A stretch of DNA of 33,385 bases, taken from contig JANXXE010000170.1 of the NCBI GenBank assembly GCA_025350815.1, forward strand, positions 1 to 33,385, given 5' to 3'. The DNA comes from Myxococcales bacterium (lineage in GTDB: Bacteria > Myxococcota_A > Polyangia > Fen-1088). This document shows positions 15,090 through 22,167 of the stretch, one piece after another (the first letter of the stretch is position 1; every line of letters starts with the position of its first letter). The notes beneath the pieces were generated by a model that was not told the DNA's origin, did no database searches, and was given only the letters and a program-made list of their open reading frames with translations. The translations under genes were made by a program, and so were the position numbers.

Positions 15090-15493
15090 CGCAATTGCGG
15101 CGCATCTTGTGTTTGGCCCTGTTGTTGACGCCCGCCGGTTGCGGCAGCGATGTGGACGATCGCGATGCCACCTGGGCCCTGATTTCCCCGCTAATCATTC
15201 AACCGAATTGCGCGACATCCAGTTGCCACGGCCGGACGGCCGCTGTTGCAGGGCTGGATTTCTCGACAACGACTGACGGTTACAAAAGCCTGCTGTCCAG
15301 CAGTTTGCCCAAAAGGGCGTCCCAACCAGAGAAGCCGCGCCCGTTTCTGGTTCCTTTCAATCCCGCTGAATCCCATCTGCTGTATATGTTGCGCGCGGAC
15401 GGCACCGGCCGGATGCCCCCGGACAGGCCCTTGCCCGACGGCGACATTCGGCTGATTGAACGCTGGATTTTGGCCGGGGCCAAAAACGACTAG
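15086..15493 (+). CDS. Small lipoprotein with CX4CH motif
   Basis: The 135-residue product starts with an ATG overlapping the previous stop (ATGA), giving a short signal with Cys19 as the probable lipidated residue (PAGC). IIQPNCATSSCHG follows: C42, C47, H48, a CX4CH arrangement. The surroundings (PLI...C...CH, then SHLLYML...GRMPP...IERWILAGA) match the planctomycete-type cytochrome fold used by many small heme proteins. CX4CH sites can bind heme in multiheme cytochromes, but a disulfide-bonded, heme-free variant is also possible. Two bp separate it from the beta-barrel gene. Confidence 0.72.
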   Translation: MTQLRRILCLALLLTPAGCGSDVDDRDATWALISPLIIQPNCATSSCHGRTAAVAGLDFSTTTDGYKSLLSSSLPKRASQPEKPRPFLVPFNPAESHLLYMLRADGTGRMPPDRPLPDGDIRLIERWILAGAKND

Positions 15494-15495
15494 TC

Positions 15496-16647
15496 ATGCG
15501 GATGTACCTCGTCAATGTGGGGCTGGTCGTATTGACGGCGGTTTGCGCGCCCCGCGTGGCGCAGGCGTATCCGCAGTGGCAGTTCGCGTCGGGCACAACC
15601 CGCTGCGGCCAATGCCATTTCAATCCGGCCGGCGGTGGTCTTATCACCGGTTACGGCCGCGACGCCGTCGGGGACGATCTGTCGACCTGGAAGGGCAACG
15701 GCGCCTTCTTGCACGGGGCGGTCGAACTGCCCGCCTGGCTGGCGCTGGGTGTGGATACGCGCGGGGCGCTGCTGTCCCACGACAACGGCAGCCCGTCGGG
15801 GGCGCAGATCTCGGCCTTCCCGATGCAGGCGGATGTCCAGGGCCGCGTCGCCTTCTTGAACGCGTTCTCGGCATCCGTCACGGCGGGTGTGCGTGGCCAG
15901 GCGCGACCGAGCCCGGCACCGATCGCATCGCGCGATGTGCAACCGTCGCCCGCGTCGCGTTTCGTCTCGCGCGAGCATTACCTGATGTGGCGTCCCGAGG
16001 CGCAGGGTCCGTACGCGCGGGTGGGGCGATTCTTCGCGCCCTTCGGTCTGCGGCTGGCGGAACATACCAGTTACGTGCGGCGGGATCTGGGCGCGAATCT
16101 TCTGGAAGAAACCGACGGCGTGTCGGGTGGATTCGTGTCCGGCGACTGGGATCTGCACGTCACGGCTTTCATTCCGGACGTGCTGCACCAGGCGGGCGGC
16201 AACGAAAAGGGCGCAGCCGCGCTGTTCGAGCGTCGCCTGGCCGACAAGCTGGCCCTGGGCGTATCCGGCCGCGCGGGGCAAAATGACGATCGTCGGCGCT
16301 ACGTCGGCGGTGCGTTCGCCAAGCTGTACGTGGAGCCGGCCAAGGTCTTGTTGATGGCCGAGGGCGATGTGGTGCAACTGGCCGTCAACGATCACGGCAG
16401 CGTCGGACAGTTCGTGGGCTACGCGGGCCTGACGGTTTTCCCGGTGCGCGGCCTGTGGCTCAGCATCATGGGTGAGCGTTTCCAGGACGATTTGCGCATC
16501 AAGAATTCCGCCAGCAATGCGCTGGATGGTCAATTGAACTGGTTTCCTTATCCGCATTTTGAAATTGTCGTGCTGGGGCGCCTGCAGACGGCCGGTGGCC
16601 AGGATTCGGCAAAGACCCTCATGGGCCAGATTCATTACTTCCTATGA
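15496..16647 (+). CDS. Outer-membrane beta-barrel with an N-terminal CXXCH motif
   Basis: The 383-residue product has a signal peptide cut after AQA (about residue 24). The mature N-terminus holds a single heme motif RCGQCHFNPAGGG (C37, C40, H41), then about 330 residues of alternating short polar/hydrophobic strands and Gly-rich turns typical of a 14-18-strand barrel, ending in an aromatic-rich C-terminus (QIHYFL) as outer-membrane proteins do. A barrel with a heme at its periplasmic mouth, encoded among lipoprotein cytochromes, suggests an electron-passing porin. That is inference; a plain porin with a structural CXXCH is the alternative. Its ATGA end overlaps the next gene, implying coupled translation. 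Confidence 0.72.
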   Translation: MRMYLVNVGLVVLTAVCAPRVAQAYPQWQFASGTTRCGQCHFNPAGGGLITGYGRDAVGDDLSTWKGNGAFLHGAVELPAWLALGVDTRGALLSHDNGSPSGAQISAFPMQADVQGRVAFLNAFSASVTAGVRGQARPSPAPIASRDVQPSPASRFVSREHYLMWRPEAQGPYARVGRFFAPFGLRLAEHTSYVRRDLGANLLEETDGVSGGFVSGDWDLHVTAFIPDVLHQAGGNEKGAAALFERRLADKLALGVSGRAGQNDDRRRYVGGAFAKLYVEPAKVLLMAEGDVVQLAVNDHGSVGQFVGYAGLTVFPVRGLWLSIMGERFQDDLRIKNSASNALDGQLNWFPYPHFEIVVLGRLQTAGGQDSAKTLMGQIHYFL

Positions 16648-17267
16648 AGCGCGCGCTGTTGTCCCCGTGGCTTGTGTCCCTGCTGGGGATCGCGTTGCTG
16701 GCAGCGGCCGGCTGCGGTGGCGAGGCACCCGTGCCAAAGGCACCAACGTGGGTCGATGACGTGATGCCCATCTTGCGCGCTAACTGCTTCACCTGTCACG
16801 GGGCGGGCGTTCGCGACAAGGACGCCAAGCGTTGGGACTTCTTTTACGACCCCGACGATCCCAAGCTGCGCGACATCAACCTACCGATTGGTTTCATGTC
16901 GCCGGTGACGCTGGCGTCGGGGCGCTGGCCGTTGTGGCTGATGCTGAAGGGCGGCGACCGCATGCCGCCGGTGCCCGCACCGCCGCTGTCCGAACGCGAC
17001 GCCCAGGTACTGAAGCTGTTCCAGATGAGCCCCAAGCGCGGCACGCGCCCCGCGAATCACACGCCAAAGGCGGGGTGGTTTCCCAAGGCCCCGTGGTTTG
17101 TCGTCAGCGACGACGACGGAGAGCAGGTGCTGGGCAAACTGACCTGCGGCAGCGTCGAGGTCCTGATCGACCACACCGGCAACCAGCGCCTGCCCGCCGG
17201 CGCTTCACCGCCCTGCACCGGCCTGCTTTATGACGGGCAGGATCTGCAGGCGGTGACGCTGGATTGA
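16644..17267 (+). CDS. Monoheme lipoprotein cytochrome
   Basis: The 207-residue product carries a signal with lipobox AAAGC (Cys24). WVDDVMPILRANCFTCHG (C48, C51, H52) is the standard start of the planctomycete-type cytochrome domain, with RMPP and a LSERDAQVLKLFQ helix near residues 108-130. The C-terminal 70 residues (WFVVSDDDGEQVLGKLTCGSV...) form an extra beta domain that I do not recognise, with two cysteines. Last gene of the 14049 operon; start ATG overlaps the barrel stop. No terminator is visible after it; the vapBC region follows. Confidence 0.75.
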   Translation: MKRALLSPWLVSLLGIALLAAAGCGGEAPVPKAPTWVDDVMPILRANCFTCHGAGVRDKDAKRWDFFYDPDDPKLRDINLPIGFMSPVTLASGRWPLWLMLKGGDRMPPVPAPPLSERDAQVLKLFQMSPKRGTRPANHTPKAGWFPKAPWFVVSDDDGEQVLGKLTCGSVEVLIDHTGNQRLPAGASPPCTGLLYDGQDLQAVTLD

Positions 17268-17360
17268 CGGCGGGCAAGGGAATGACGCGTCCGCGGGGAT
17301 CGTGGGGGCGCGGCAAACTCCGTGTAGCCTGATGCGTGGGTGAAAGGTCTCGATGCAAGG

Positions 17361-17390
17361 TTGACCATCGTATATACATCAGTATATACT
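17361..17390 (+). promoter_or_regulatory. vapBC promoter with overlapping operator
   Basis: TTGACC (17361-17366), 18-bp spacer, TATACT (17385-17390), then 7 nt to GTG 17398. Within it the 8-bp palindrome GTATATAC occurs twice (17370-17377 and 17382-17389) with ATCA between. The second copy overlaps the -10. This is a typical site for VapB/VapBC autorepression. Confidence 0.7.
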
Positions 17391-17397
17391 TTACCTT

Positions 17398-17643
17398 GTG
17401 GCCGAGCGGGCTAAGATTTTTCAAAATGGCGGCAGCCAGGCAGTGCGCCTTCCGAAATCCTGCCGCTTCAGCGACGATCAGGACGAAGTGATCGTCAGGC
17501 GAGCGGGAAAGCGGGTCATCCTCGAACCTGCCGACGAGTGGTCTCGTGACTTTCTCGCTTGCCTGGGCGCTTGGAAGGAAGAAATCCCGAGGCCTGCTGC
17601 GCGGAAGGTTGGTTCCAAGAAGAATCCCTTCGAGGGATCGTGA
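17398..17643 (+). CDS. vapB: VapB-type antitoxin (SpoVT/AbrB fold)
   Basis: The 81-residue product shows the AbrB-type DNA-binding signature at the N-terminus: AKIFQNGGSQAVRLPKSCRF, then EVIVRRAGKRVILEP, about residues 4-45. The C-terminal half (WSRDFLACLGAWKEEIPRP) is the usual toxin-binding tail. It should neutralise the downstream PIN toxin and repress the shared promoter. Start GTG 17398 lies 7 nt after TATACT (leaderless). The stop overlaps the vapC start (GTGA). Base composition is visibly less GC-rich than in the neighbours, which fits acquisition by transfer. Confidence 0.88.
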   Translation: MAERAKIFQNGGSQAVRLPKSCRFSDDQDEVIVRRAGKRVILEPADEWSRDFLACLGAWKEEIPRPAARKVGSKKNPFEGS

Positions 17644-18032
17644 AGTACCTGCTCGATACAGACAGCGTCAGTTTTGCCCTGCGCGGCCACGGGGAAGTGG
17701 GAACCAAAATCCGGGCGCGGAAGCCGTCGGACCTACGTATCAGCGCCATTACCGTCGCTGAACTTCGTTACGGAGCTGATCGCAAGGGATCGAAGAAGTT
17801 GCACGCCCTTATCGACACGATGGCGACGGCAATCGAAGTCGTGTCGTTCGATGAAGCCGCGGCGACTGAATTCGGGCGAATCGGCAGCATTCTAGCGGAG
17901 CGGGGGACGCCCATCGGCGAGTACGACGTGCTGATCGCCGCTCACGCAGTCACCCTGCGGTGCACCCTTGTGACGAACAACGTAAAGCACTTTTCGAAGG
18001 TTCCAGGACTGTTGGTGGAGAACTGGACATGA
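17640..18032 (+). CDS. vapC: VapC PIN-domain ribonuclease toxin
   Basis: The 130-residue Mg-dependent PIN endoribonuclease inhibits translation by cutting RNA (tRNA or rRNA in characterised relatives). Catalytic acids are all visible: D6 in KYLLDTD, E41 in TVAELRYG, D96 in GEYDVLIAAHA, and the N-terminal end of the TNNVKHF motif at 112-118. Length and the closing VPGLLVENW are family-typical. GTG 17640 overlaps the antitoxin stop as GTGA, the usual coupling. It looks intact and functional. Confidence 0.92.
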   Translation: MKYLLDTDSVSFALRGHGEVGTKIRARKPSDLRISAITVAELRYGADRKGSKKLHALIDTMATAIEVVSFDEAAATEFGRIGSILAERGTPIGEYDVLIAAHAVTLRCTLVTNNVKHFSKVPGLLVENWT

Positions 18033-18160
18033 GATCCCGTCGCGTCCTCGACGTTCGGCGGCAGAAGTTTTCATGGCGAACTCCTTTTCCGGACACTGCG
18101 TCGGCATCCTCCTGAACGGCCGCTGGCACCCGGGCACCCCTTGGGGGTAAATACATCGAC

Positions 18161-18631
18161 GTGAAGCCAAGATTCCTGCTGGTGCCCCTTTTGTTGCTGG
18201 CCATTCCTCTACTGGGCGCCTGCGGGCGCAAGGTCGGGGACGCCTGCAAGACCAGCTTCGACTGCAACGAAAGCGACAACAGCCGGACTTGCGACATCGC
18301 ACAGCCGGGCGGTTACTGCACGATCGACGGCTGCGACGAACGGTCCTGCCCCAGCGAGGCCGTGTGCGTGCGCTTCTTCCCGCGGTTGTTTCTCAACCGG
18401 CCCTGCAATCCGGCCGCGCCGACCGATTGCCACGACGACGAGCTGTGCCTGGACAGCGGCGTCTGCGCGCCACGCGCCACCGAGCGCCGGATCTGTGCCC
18501 ACGCCTGCAGCTCGAACGACGATTGCCGTGGGGGCTACGATTGTCGCCTGGCCGGAACACTGGGTACGATGGCGCTGGTCAGCCTGCCGCCCCACCCGGT
18601 TCATTTCTGTGCCCCCCACGAAACGCCGTAA
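18161..18631 (+). CDS. Cys-rich lipoprotein, unknown function
   Basis: The 156-residue product has a signal with lipobox LLGAC (Cys21), then about 130 residues with roughly 16-18 cysteines in short knots (CKTSFDC, CDERSCPSEAVC, CSSNDDCRGGYDC), resembling the small disulfide-bonded domains found in many myxobacterial surface proteins. I cannot assign a function. Start GTG 18161 lies 7 nt after TAAATA (18148-18153), a weak -10-like hexamer. It is 12 bp upstream of the permease genes and probably co-transcribed, but it is not a solute-binding protein of the usual peptide-transporter type. Confidence 0.65.
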   Translation: MKPRFLLVPLLLLAIPLLGACGRKVGDACKTSFDCNESDNSRTCDIAQPGGYCTIDGCDERSCPSEAVCVRFFPRLFLNRPCNPAAPTDCHDDELCLDSGVCAPRATERRICAHACSSNDDCRGGYDCRLAGTLGTMALVSLPPHPVHFCAPHETP

Positions 18632-18643
18632 CGGTCGCCGCGC

Positions 18644-19582
18644 ATGAGCGCCGGGCTGGCCTTTGCCCTGCGGCGGCTGCTGGGCGCGCTGACCGCCGTC
18701 ATCGGGGTGTCGCTGGCGGTGTTTGCCCTGCGCCACGCCGTTCCGGGCGATCCCGTCGATGCCATGCTGGGCGAACAGGCGACCGAGGCTGATCGCGACG
18801 ATCTGCGCCGGTGCCTGGATCTCGACAAGTCACTGCTGGGACAGGCGGGGGCGTTTGCGGCGGACGTCGGATCCGGGACGCTGGGGATGTCGTGTCACTA
18901 CCGGCGCTCGACGGTCATGTCTTTGATCGCCGAGGTCTATCCGCGCACGGCCGAGTTGGCCGTCGCAGCGGTCGCGCTGGCCCTGGTCATTGCGCTGCCC
19001 CTGGGCATCATCGCGTCGTTGCGGCCGGGATCGTGGCTGGATGGTTTGGTCATGGGGACCAGTCTGGCCGGCATCGCCGTGCCCACCATGTGGCTGGGGC
19101 CGTTGCTGCTGGCGTTTTTCTACGTGCGCCTGGGCTGGTTGCCGGGCCCGGCGGATCCACCGTCGGTGGCGGGTGCGCTGGTGCTGCCGGCATTCACGTT
19201 GGCCACGCACCTGGCGGCGATGCTGGCACGTATGACGCGCGCGTCCCTGCTGGATGTCGCCAACGAGGATTTCATTCGCACCGCCCGCGCCAAGGGCCTA
19301 TCAGCCGTGCAGGTTTTGCGCCGCCACGCCTTGCCGAACGCGCTGCTGCCAGTCGTCACCGTTGCGGGCATTCAGCTTGGCTCGTTGCTGGCGGGGGCGA
19401 TCGTCACCGAAAAGATCTTCGCGCGGCCGGGCCTGGGGACGCTGTTGCTGGAGGCGCTGTCCGTCAGGGACTGGAAGGTCGTCCAGGGCGTCGTGCTGGT
19501 CATCGCGGTGTCCTACGTCGTGGTGAACCTGCTGGTGGATCTGGCGTACGCGGCCCTTGACCCCCGGATCCGCGTCCGATGA
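18644..19582 (+). CDS. Peptide/nickel-type ABC transporter permease, DppB family
   Basis: Inner-membrane subunit of 312 residues with about six helices. The N-terminus (LRRLLGALTAVIGVSLAVFALRHAVPGDPV) and the EAA loop (EDFIRTARAKGLSAVQVLRRHALPNALLP, about 202-230) are diagnostic for the DppB/OppB family. The periplasmic loop after TM1 is a little shorter than usual and contains a Cys (GMSCHY). Its stop and the next start overlap (ATGA), so the two permeases are co-translated. No ATPase or binding-protein gene lies in the window; they would have to be supplied from elsewhere. Confidence 0.9.
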   Translation: MSAGLAFALRRLLGALTAVIGVSLAVFALRHAVPGDPVDAMLGEQATEADRDDLRRCLDLDKSLLGQAGAFAADVGSGTLGMSCHYRRSTVMSLIAEVYPRTAELAVAAVALALVIALPLGIIASLRPGSWLDGLVMGTSLAGIAVPTMWLGPLLLAFFYVRLGWLPGPADPPSVAGALVLPAFTLATHLAAMLARMTRASLLDVANEDFIRTARAKGLSAVQVLRRHALPNALLPVVTVAGIQLGSLLAGAIVTEKIFARPGLGTLLLEALSVRDWKVVQGVVLVIAVSYVVVNLLVDLAYAALDPRIRVR

Positions 19583-20400
19583 CACTGGGTCAGGCGCGCC
19601 CGGCCACCGTCGTGGGCGCCACCTTCTTGCTGGCGTTCGTGCTGGTCGCGCTGTTGGGGCCGGCCGTGACTTCGTCGCCGCTGGTGCAGAATTTGGATCT
19701 GGTGCTGGCGCCCCCGGGTGGCGCGCACTGGCTGGGCACCGACGAAAATGGCCGCGATCTGCTGGCGATGGTGTTTCACGGCGCGCGCCTGGCGCTAATC
19801 ACCGCGGGCAGCACGGTTGGGATTTGTTTCGTTGTGGGAACGCTGGTCGGCGCCACCGCGGGCTATCTCGGCGGCTGGGTGGACGAGACGCTGATGCGCC
19901 TGGTGGACGTCCTGCTGTCGTTTCCCGGCATCCTGCTGAACCTGGCCATTGTCGCCCTGGTGCAGCGGCCGTCGGTGGGGTTCGTGATCTTCGCGCTGGC
20001 GATCAACGGTTGGGTCGGCTACGCGCGGGTCGCCCGCGGGCAGGCGCTGGCCGTACGCGAGCGGGAGTATGTCCAGGCCGCGCGCGCGTCCGGTGCGGGT
20101 TTCGCGCGCATCCTGCTTCGCCACGTCGTGCCGTCGCTGCTGGGGCCGCTGATCGTGCAGGCGACTTTCGGTTTCGGCGGCGTCATCCTGGTCGAGGCCA
20201 GCCTGTCGTTCCTGGGGCTGGGCCCTGCGGTGCCGTACAGCTGGGGCTCGCTATTGGCGCAGGGGACCAGCTACCTGTGGCGATCGTCGCGGCTGGCGGC
20301 GGTGCCGGGCGCGGCCATCGCCGTCGTGGTCCTCGGCTGCAATCTACTGGGTGATTCCTTGCGCGACCGGCTGGATCCCCGCGGCCGCACGGATCGCTGA
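19579..20400 (+). CDS. Peptide/nickel-type ABC transporter permease, DppC family
   Basis: The 273-residue partner of the preceding gene. Family marks: TDENGRDLLAMVFHGARLAL after TM1, GYLGGWVDETLMRLVDVLLSFPGILL, the EAA loop (REYVQAARASGAGFARILLRHVVPSLLGP, about 155-185), and a closing LLGDSLRDRLDPR. The length is slightly short, since the usual N-terminal cytosolic tail is almost absent. It converges with the hydrolase gene (8 bp between stops). Confidence 0.9.
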   Translation: MTLGQARPATVVGATFLLAFVLVALLGPAVTSSPLVQNLDLVLAPPGGAHWLGTDENGRDLLAMVFHGARLALITAGSTVGICFVVGTLVGATAGYLGGWVDETLMRLVDVLLSFPGILLNLAIVALVQRPSVGFVIFALAINGWVGYARVARGQALAVREREYVQAARASGAGFARILLRHVVPSLLGPLIVQATFGFGGVILVEASLSFLGLGPAVPYSWGSLLAQGTSYLWRSSRLAAVPGAAIAVVVLGCNLLGDSLRDRLDPRGRTDR

Positions 20401-20408
20401 GGCGGCGC

Positions 20409-21392
20409 TCAGAGCCCGAACAGGTAGCGCCACACCGGCTCGAAGCGGTAGCTGCCGTCGGCGTTCTTGGGCGTCGACTTGCTGGCCACCGTCGCGCCGT
20501 GGGGCGTGCCGCCGGTCTCGGGCGGCAGGGCGGTCGTCAGCTGGTGCGAACCCGCAAACGGGACCTTGCTGTCTTCCACGGCGACGGGCGCGCCGCCCAG
20601 TTTCAGCGACTGCCAGCTTTTCAGGTGGCCGGCGAACTGTTCTTCCTTGGTGTTGCTGAAGGCGAAAAATCGATCGGCCGGCGTCGCGCTGGTCATCGAC
20701 AGCCAGGGGGCCGGTCCGCCCTGGCGGTTGTCGAACGGCCCTGACAGCATCACCGCCCGGTTGACCCGCCGGACCTTGCCGACCAGGGCCGCGGTGGACG
20801 CGCCGTGCGAATGCCCAGCGATGATGATGTCCGACCAGCGCGGCTTTTCGCCGTCGACGTAGGCGCCCCAGCCGCCGTCGGGATCGATGGACGCCAGGTG
20901 TTTCAGCATGCGGGATACGCGCTCCTCCGCGCTGTTGGCGCGCGAGATCTCGATGTGCGGGCTCAGATCGCCGCCCTCGAAGGCCTCCAGCCGCGCCTTT
21001 TTGTGGCAGTCGACATCGGTCTCGTCCTCGGCCCCGCAGACCTTCGCGATGTTGTAGTCCGTCGCGTACATGGGACATACGACGCGAAAGCCGACACGCG
21101 CCAGCAGTTGCAGCATGGGCCTACTGCCCACGGGTTTGCTGTTCGCGCCGACCAGATACACGACCAGCGGCTTGTTCAGCGCGGCGGCGTCACCGGCGCG
21201 GTAGGCGTACTGCGGCTCCTGGTACTTGTCGGCGGCGGGGTCCAGCTTCTGCGGCCGAACGACGTGCTCGACCAGACCGCCCGGCGCGGCCGCGACCTCC
21301 GCCTCTTGTGCCGACACGGGCGGTGGGGGCGGGGCGCTGGCGCAGGAGGCGGCACACAGGGCGACGGCAAATGACAGCGGGGCTTTTCGCAT
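20409..21392 (-). CDS. Secreted alpha/beta hydrolase-like lipoprotein
   Basis: The 327-residue product has an N-terminal signal ending in CAASC (Cys17, probable lipidation), a Pro-rich stretch, then an alpha/beta-hydrolase fold: KPLVVYLVGANSK (beta strand and oxyanion region, about 74-86), the nucleophile elbow IIIAGHSHGAS (Ser about 194), and a late SHQLTTALPP with the likely catalytic His about 282. Cysteines at CPMY, VCGAED and VDCHKK suggest disulfides outside the cytosol. The substrate is unknown; a lipase/esterase or cutinase-like role is possible. The promoter reads TTGATC-17-CAAAGT with 8 nt to ATG. Confidence 0.72.
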   Translation of the reverse strand: MRKAPLSFAVALCAASCASAPPPPPVSAQEAEVAAAPGGLVEHVVRPQKLDPAADKYQEPQYAYRAGDAAALNKPLVVYLVGANSKPVGSRPMLQLLARVGFRVVCPMYATDYNIAKVCGAEDETDVDCHKKARLEAFEGGDLSPHIEISRANSAEERVSRMLKHLASIDPDGGWGAYVDGEKPRWSDIIIAGHSHGASTAALVGKVRRVNRAVMLSGPFDNRQGGPAPWLSMTSATPADRFFAFSNTKEEQFAGHLKSWQSLKLGGAPVAVEDSKVPFAGSHQLTTALPPETGGTPHGATVASKSTPKNADGSYRFEPVWRYLFGL

Positions 21393-21400
21393 GGGGCGAA

Positions 21401-21429
21401 ACTTTGCGCGCGCTTGGCCCTGAGATCAA
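21401..21429 (-). promoter_or_regulatory. Promoter of the secreted hydrolase
   Basis: TTGATC (21429-21424 on the minus strand), 17-bp spacer, CAAAGT (21406-21401), 8 nt to ATG 21392. The -35 is identical to that of the operon at 14049, although the -10 lacks the first T. Confidence 0.45.
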
Positions 21430-21540
21430 TGGGCACCCTTGGCACGGGCTGGGCCACGACAGGCGCGTCTGGCGCACGAGGGTCGGGCGCGTGGCGCAAC
21501 TTGCGCCGCCCTGACCAGCTGATGCTGACGGGAATTGCAG

Positions 21541-22058
21541 GGCCGCGCGCGCGGTGTCCGCATCCGCCGCTTCGCCCCCGGCGACCAGGGCGATCCGACG
21601 GGCCAGAAGCACCCGGTAGTAGGTGGCCACCATGGCCCGGCGCAGATCGCGGATCATCAGGGTGCCGCTGGCCTCCGTCGCGTCGCGATCGGCGCGCGCC
21701 CGGGTGAGGCCGTTGCGCAACCGACCCGAGAGATCCAGGTCGAGGGACGCCTTGACCACCGAGATGTATTCGCGCTGGCCGTTGAGGGTGACAAAGGAGG
21801 GCTGCGGCGTCCCCGGAGCCAGCGAATTGAGCGTCAGGCCGCTGTTCCAGTGGATGCGTGGAAAGAACGAGCCCACAGCGCCCTGGACGCCGTACTCGGC
21901 GACGCGCCGGCCCTCCCCGGCGAGCAGGGCGGCCGAGGGGGCGCTCTCGGCCAGGCGCAGGCAGTCCTCGACAGTCAGCGGTCCGGACGGCACACGGCCC
22001 GGCGCCGCCAGGGCGCCAATCGCGAAAAGGAAAAAAGAGCAGCGAGCTTGCGGGTCAC
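21541..22058 (-). pseudogene. TolC-family outer-membrane efflux gene, truncated and frameshifted
   Basis: From GTG 22058 (GAGG 4 nt upstream) the frame encodes MTRKLAALF, but it must shift by one base inside a six-T run (22031-22036 on the plus strand as A6) to continue as the hydrophobic FLFAIGALAAPG and then LTVEDCLRLAESAPS, the standard start of TolC-like proteins. About 150 residues follow (…SVVKASLDLDLSGRLRNGLTRARADRDA…MVATYYRVLLARRI), which is the first coiled-coil half of a TolC repeat. After about ARAA (21541) the similarity stops and the frame runs into the hydrolase region. Normal TolC proteins are more than twice as long. Thus the gene is dead twice: slipped signal peptide and missing C-terminal half. 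It lies at the end of the sigma/anti-sigma operon. Confidence 0.7.
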
Positions 22059-22167
22059 GGCACCTCGGTAAACAGGGCAGGTATGCGCGCAAACCTGTAC
22101 CGTCAGCAACGCTGGCGCGTTGACCAGAAAGCGACAATCCCTCGTCGCGAAGGGGTGACCCGCGCCG

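Noticed and set aside
15490-16635. 381-codon minus-strand open frame opposite the barrel gene
   Set aside because: No recognisable domain, and the plus-strand gene has a signal peptide, CXXCH and tight operon overlaps.
21493-21507. GGCGCAA-C-TTGCGCC palindrome between the hydrolase and the tolC remnant
   Set aside because: A one-base loop cannot fold as a hairpin, it is not placed at any promoter, and such GC palindromes arise often in this composition.
21190-21540. Continuation of the tolC-remnant frame into the hydrolase gene
   Set aside because: The sequence after about 21541 has no TolC character and overlaps the hydrolase signal-peptide region on the same strand.
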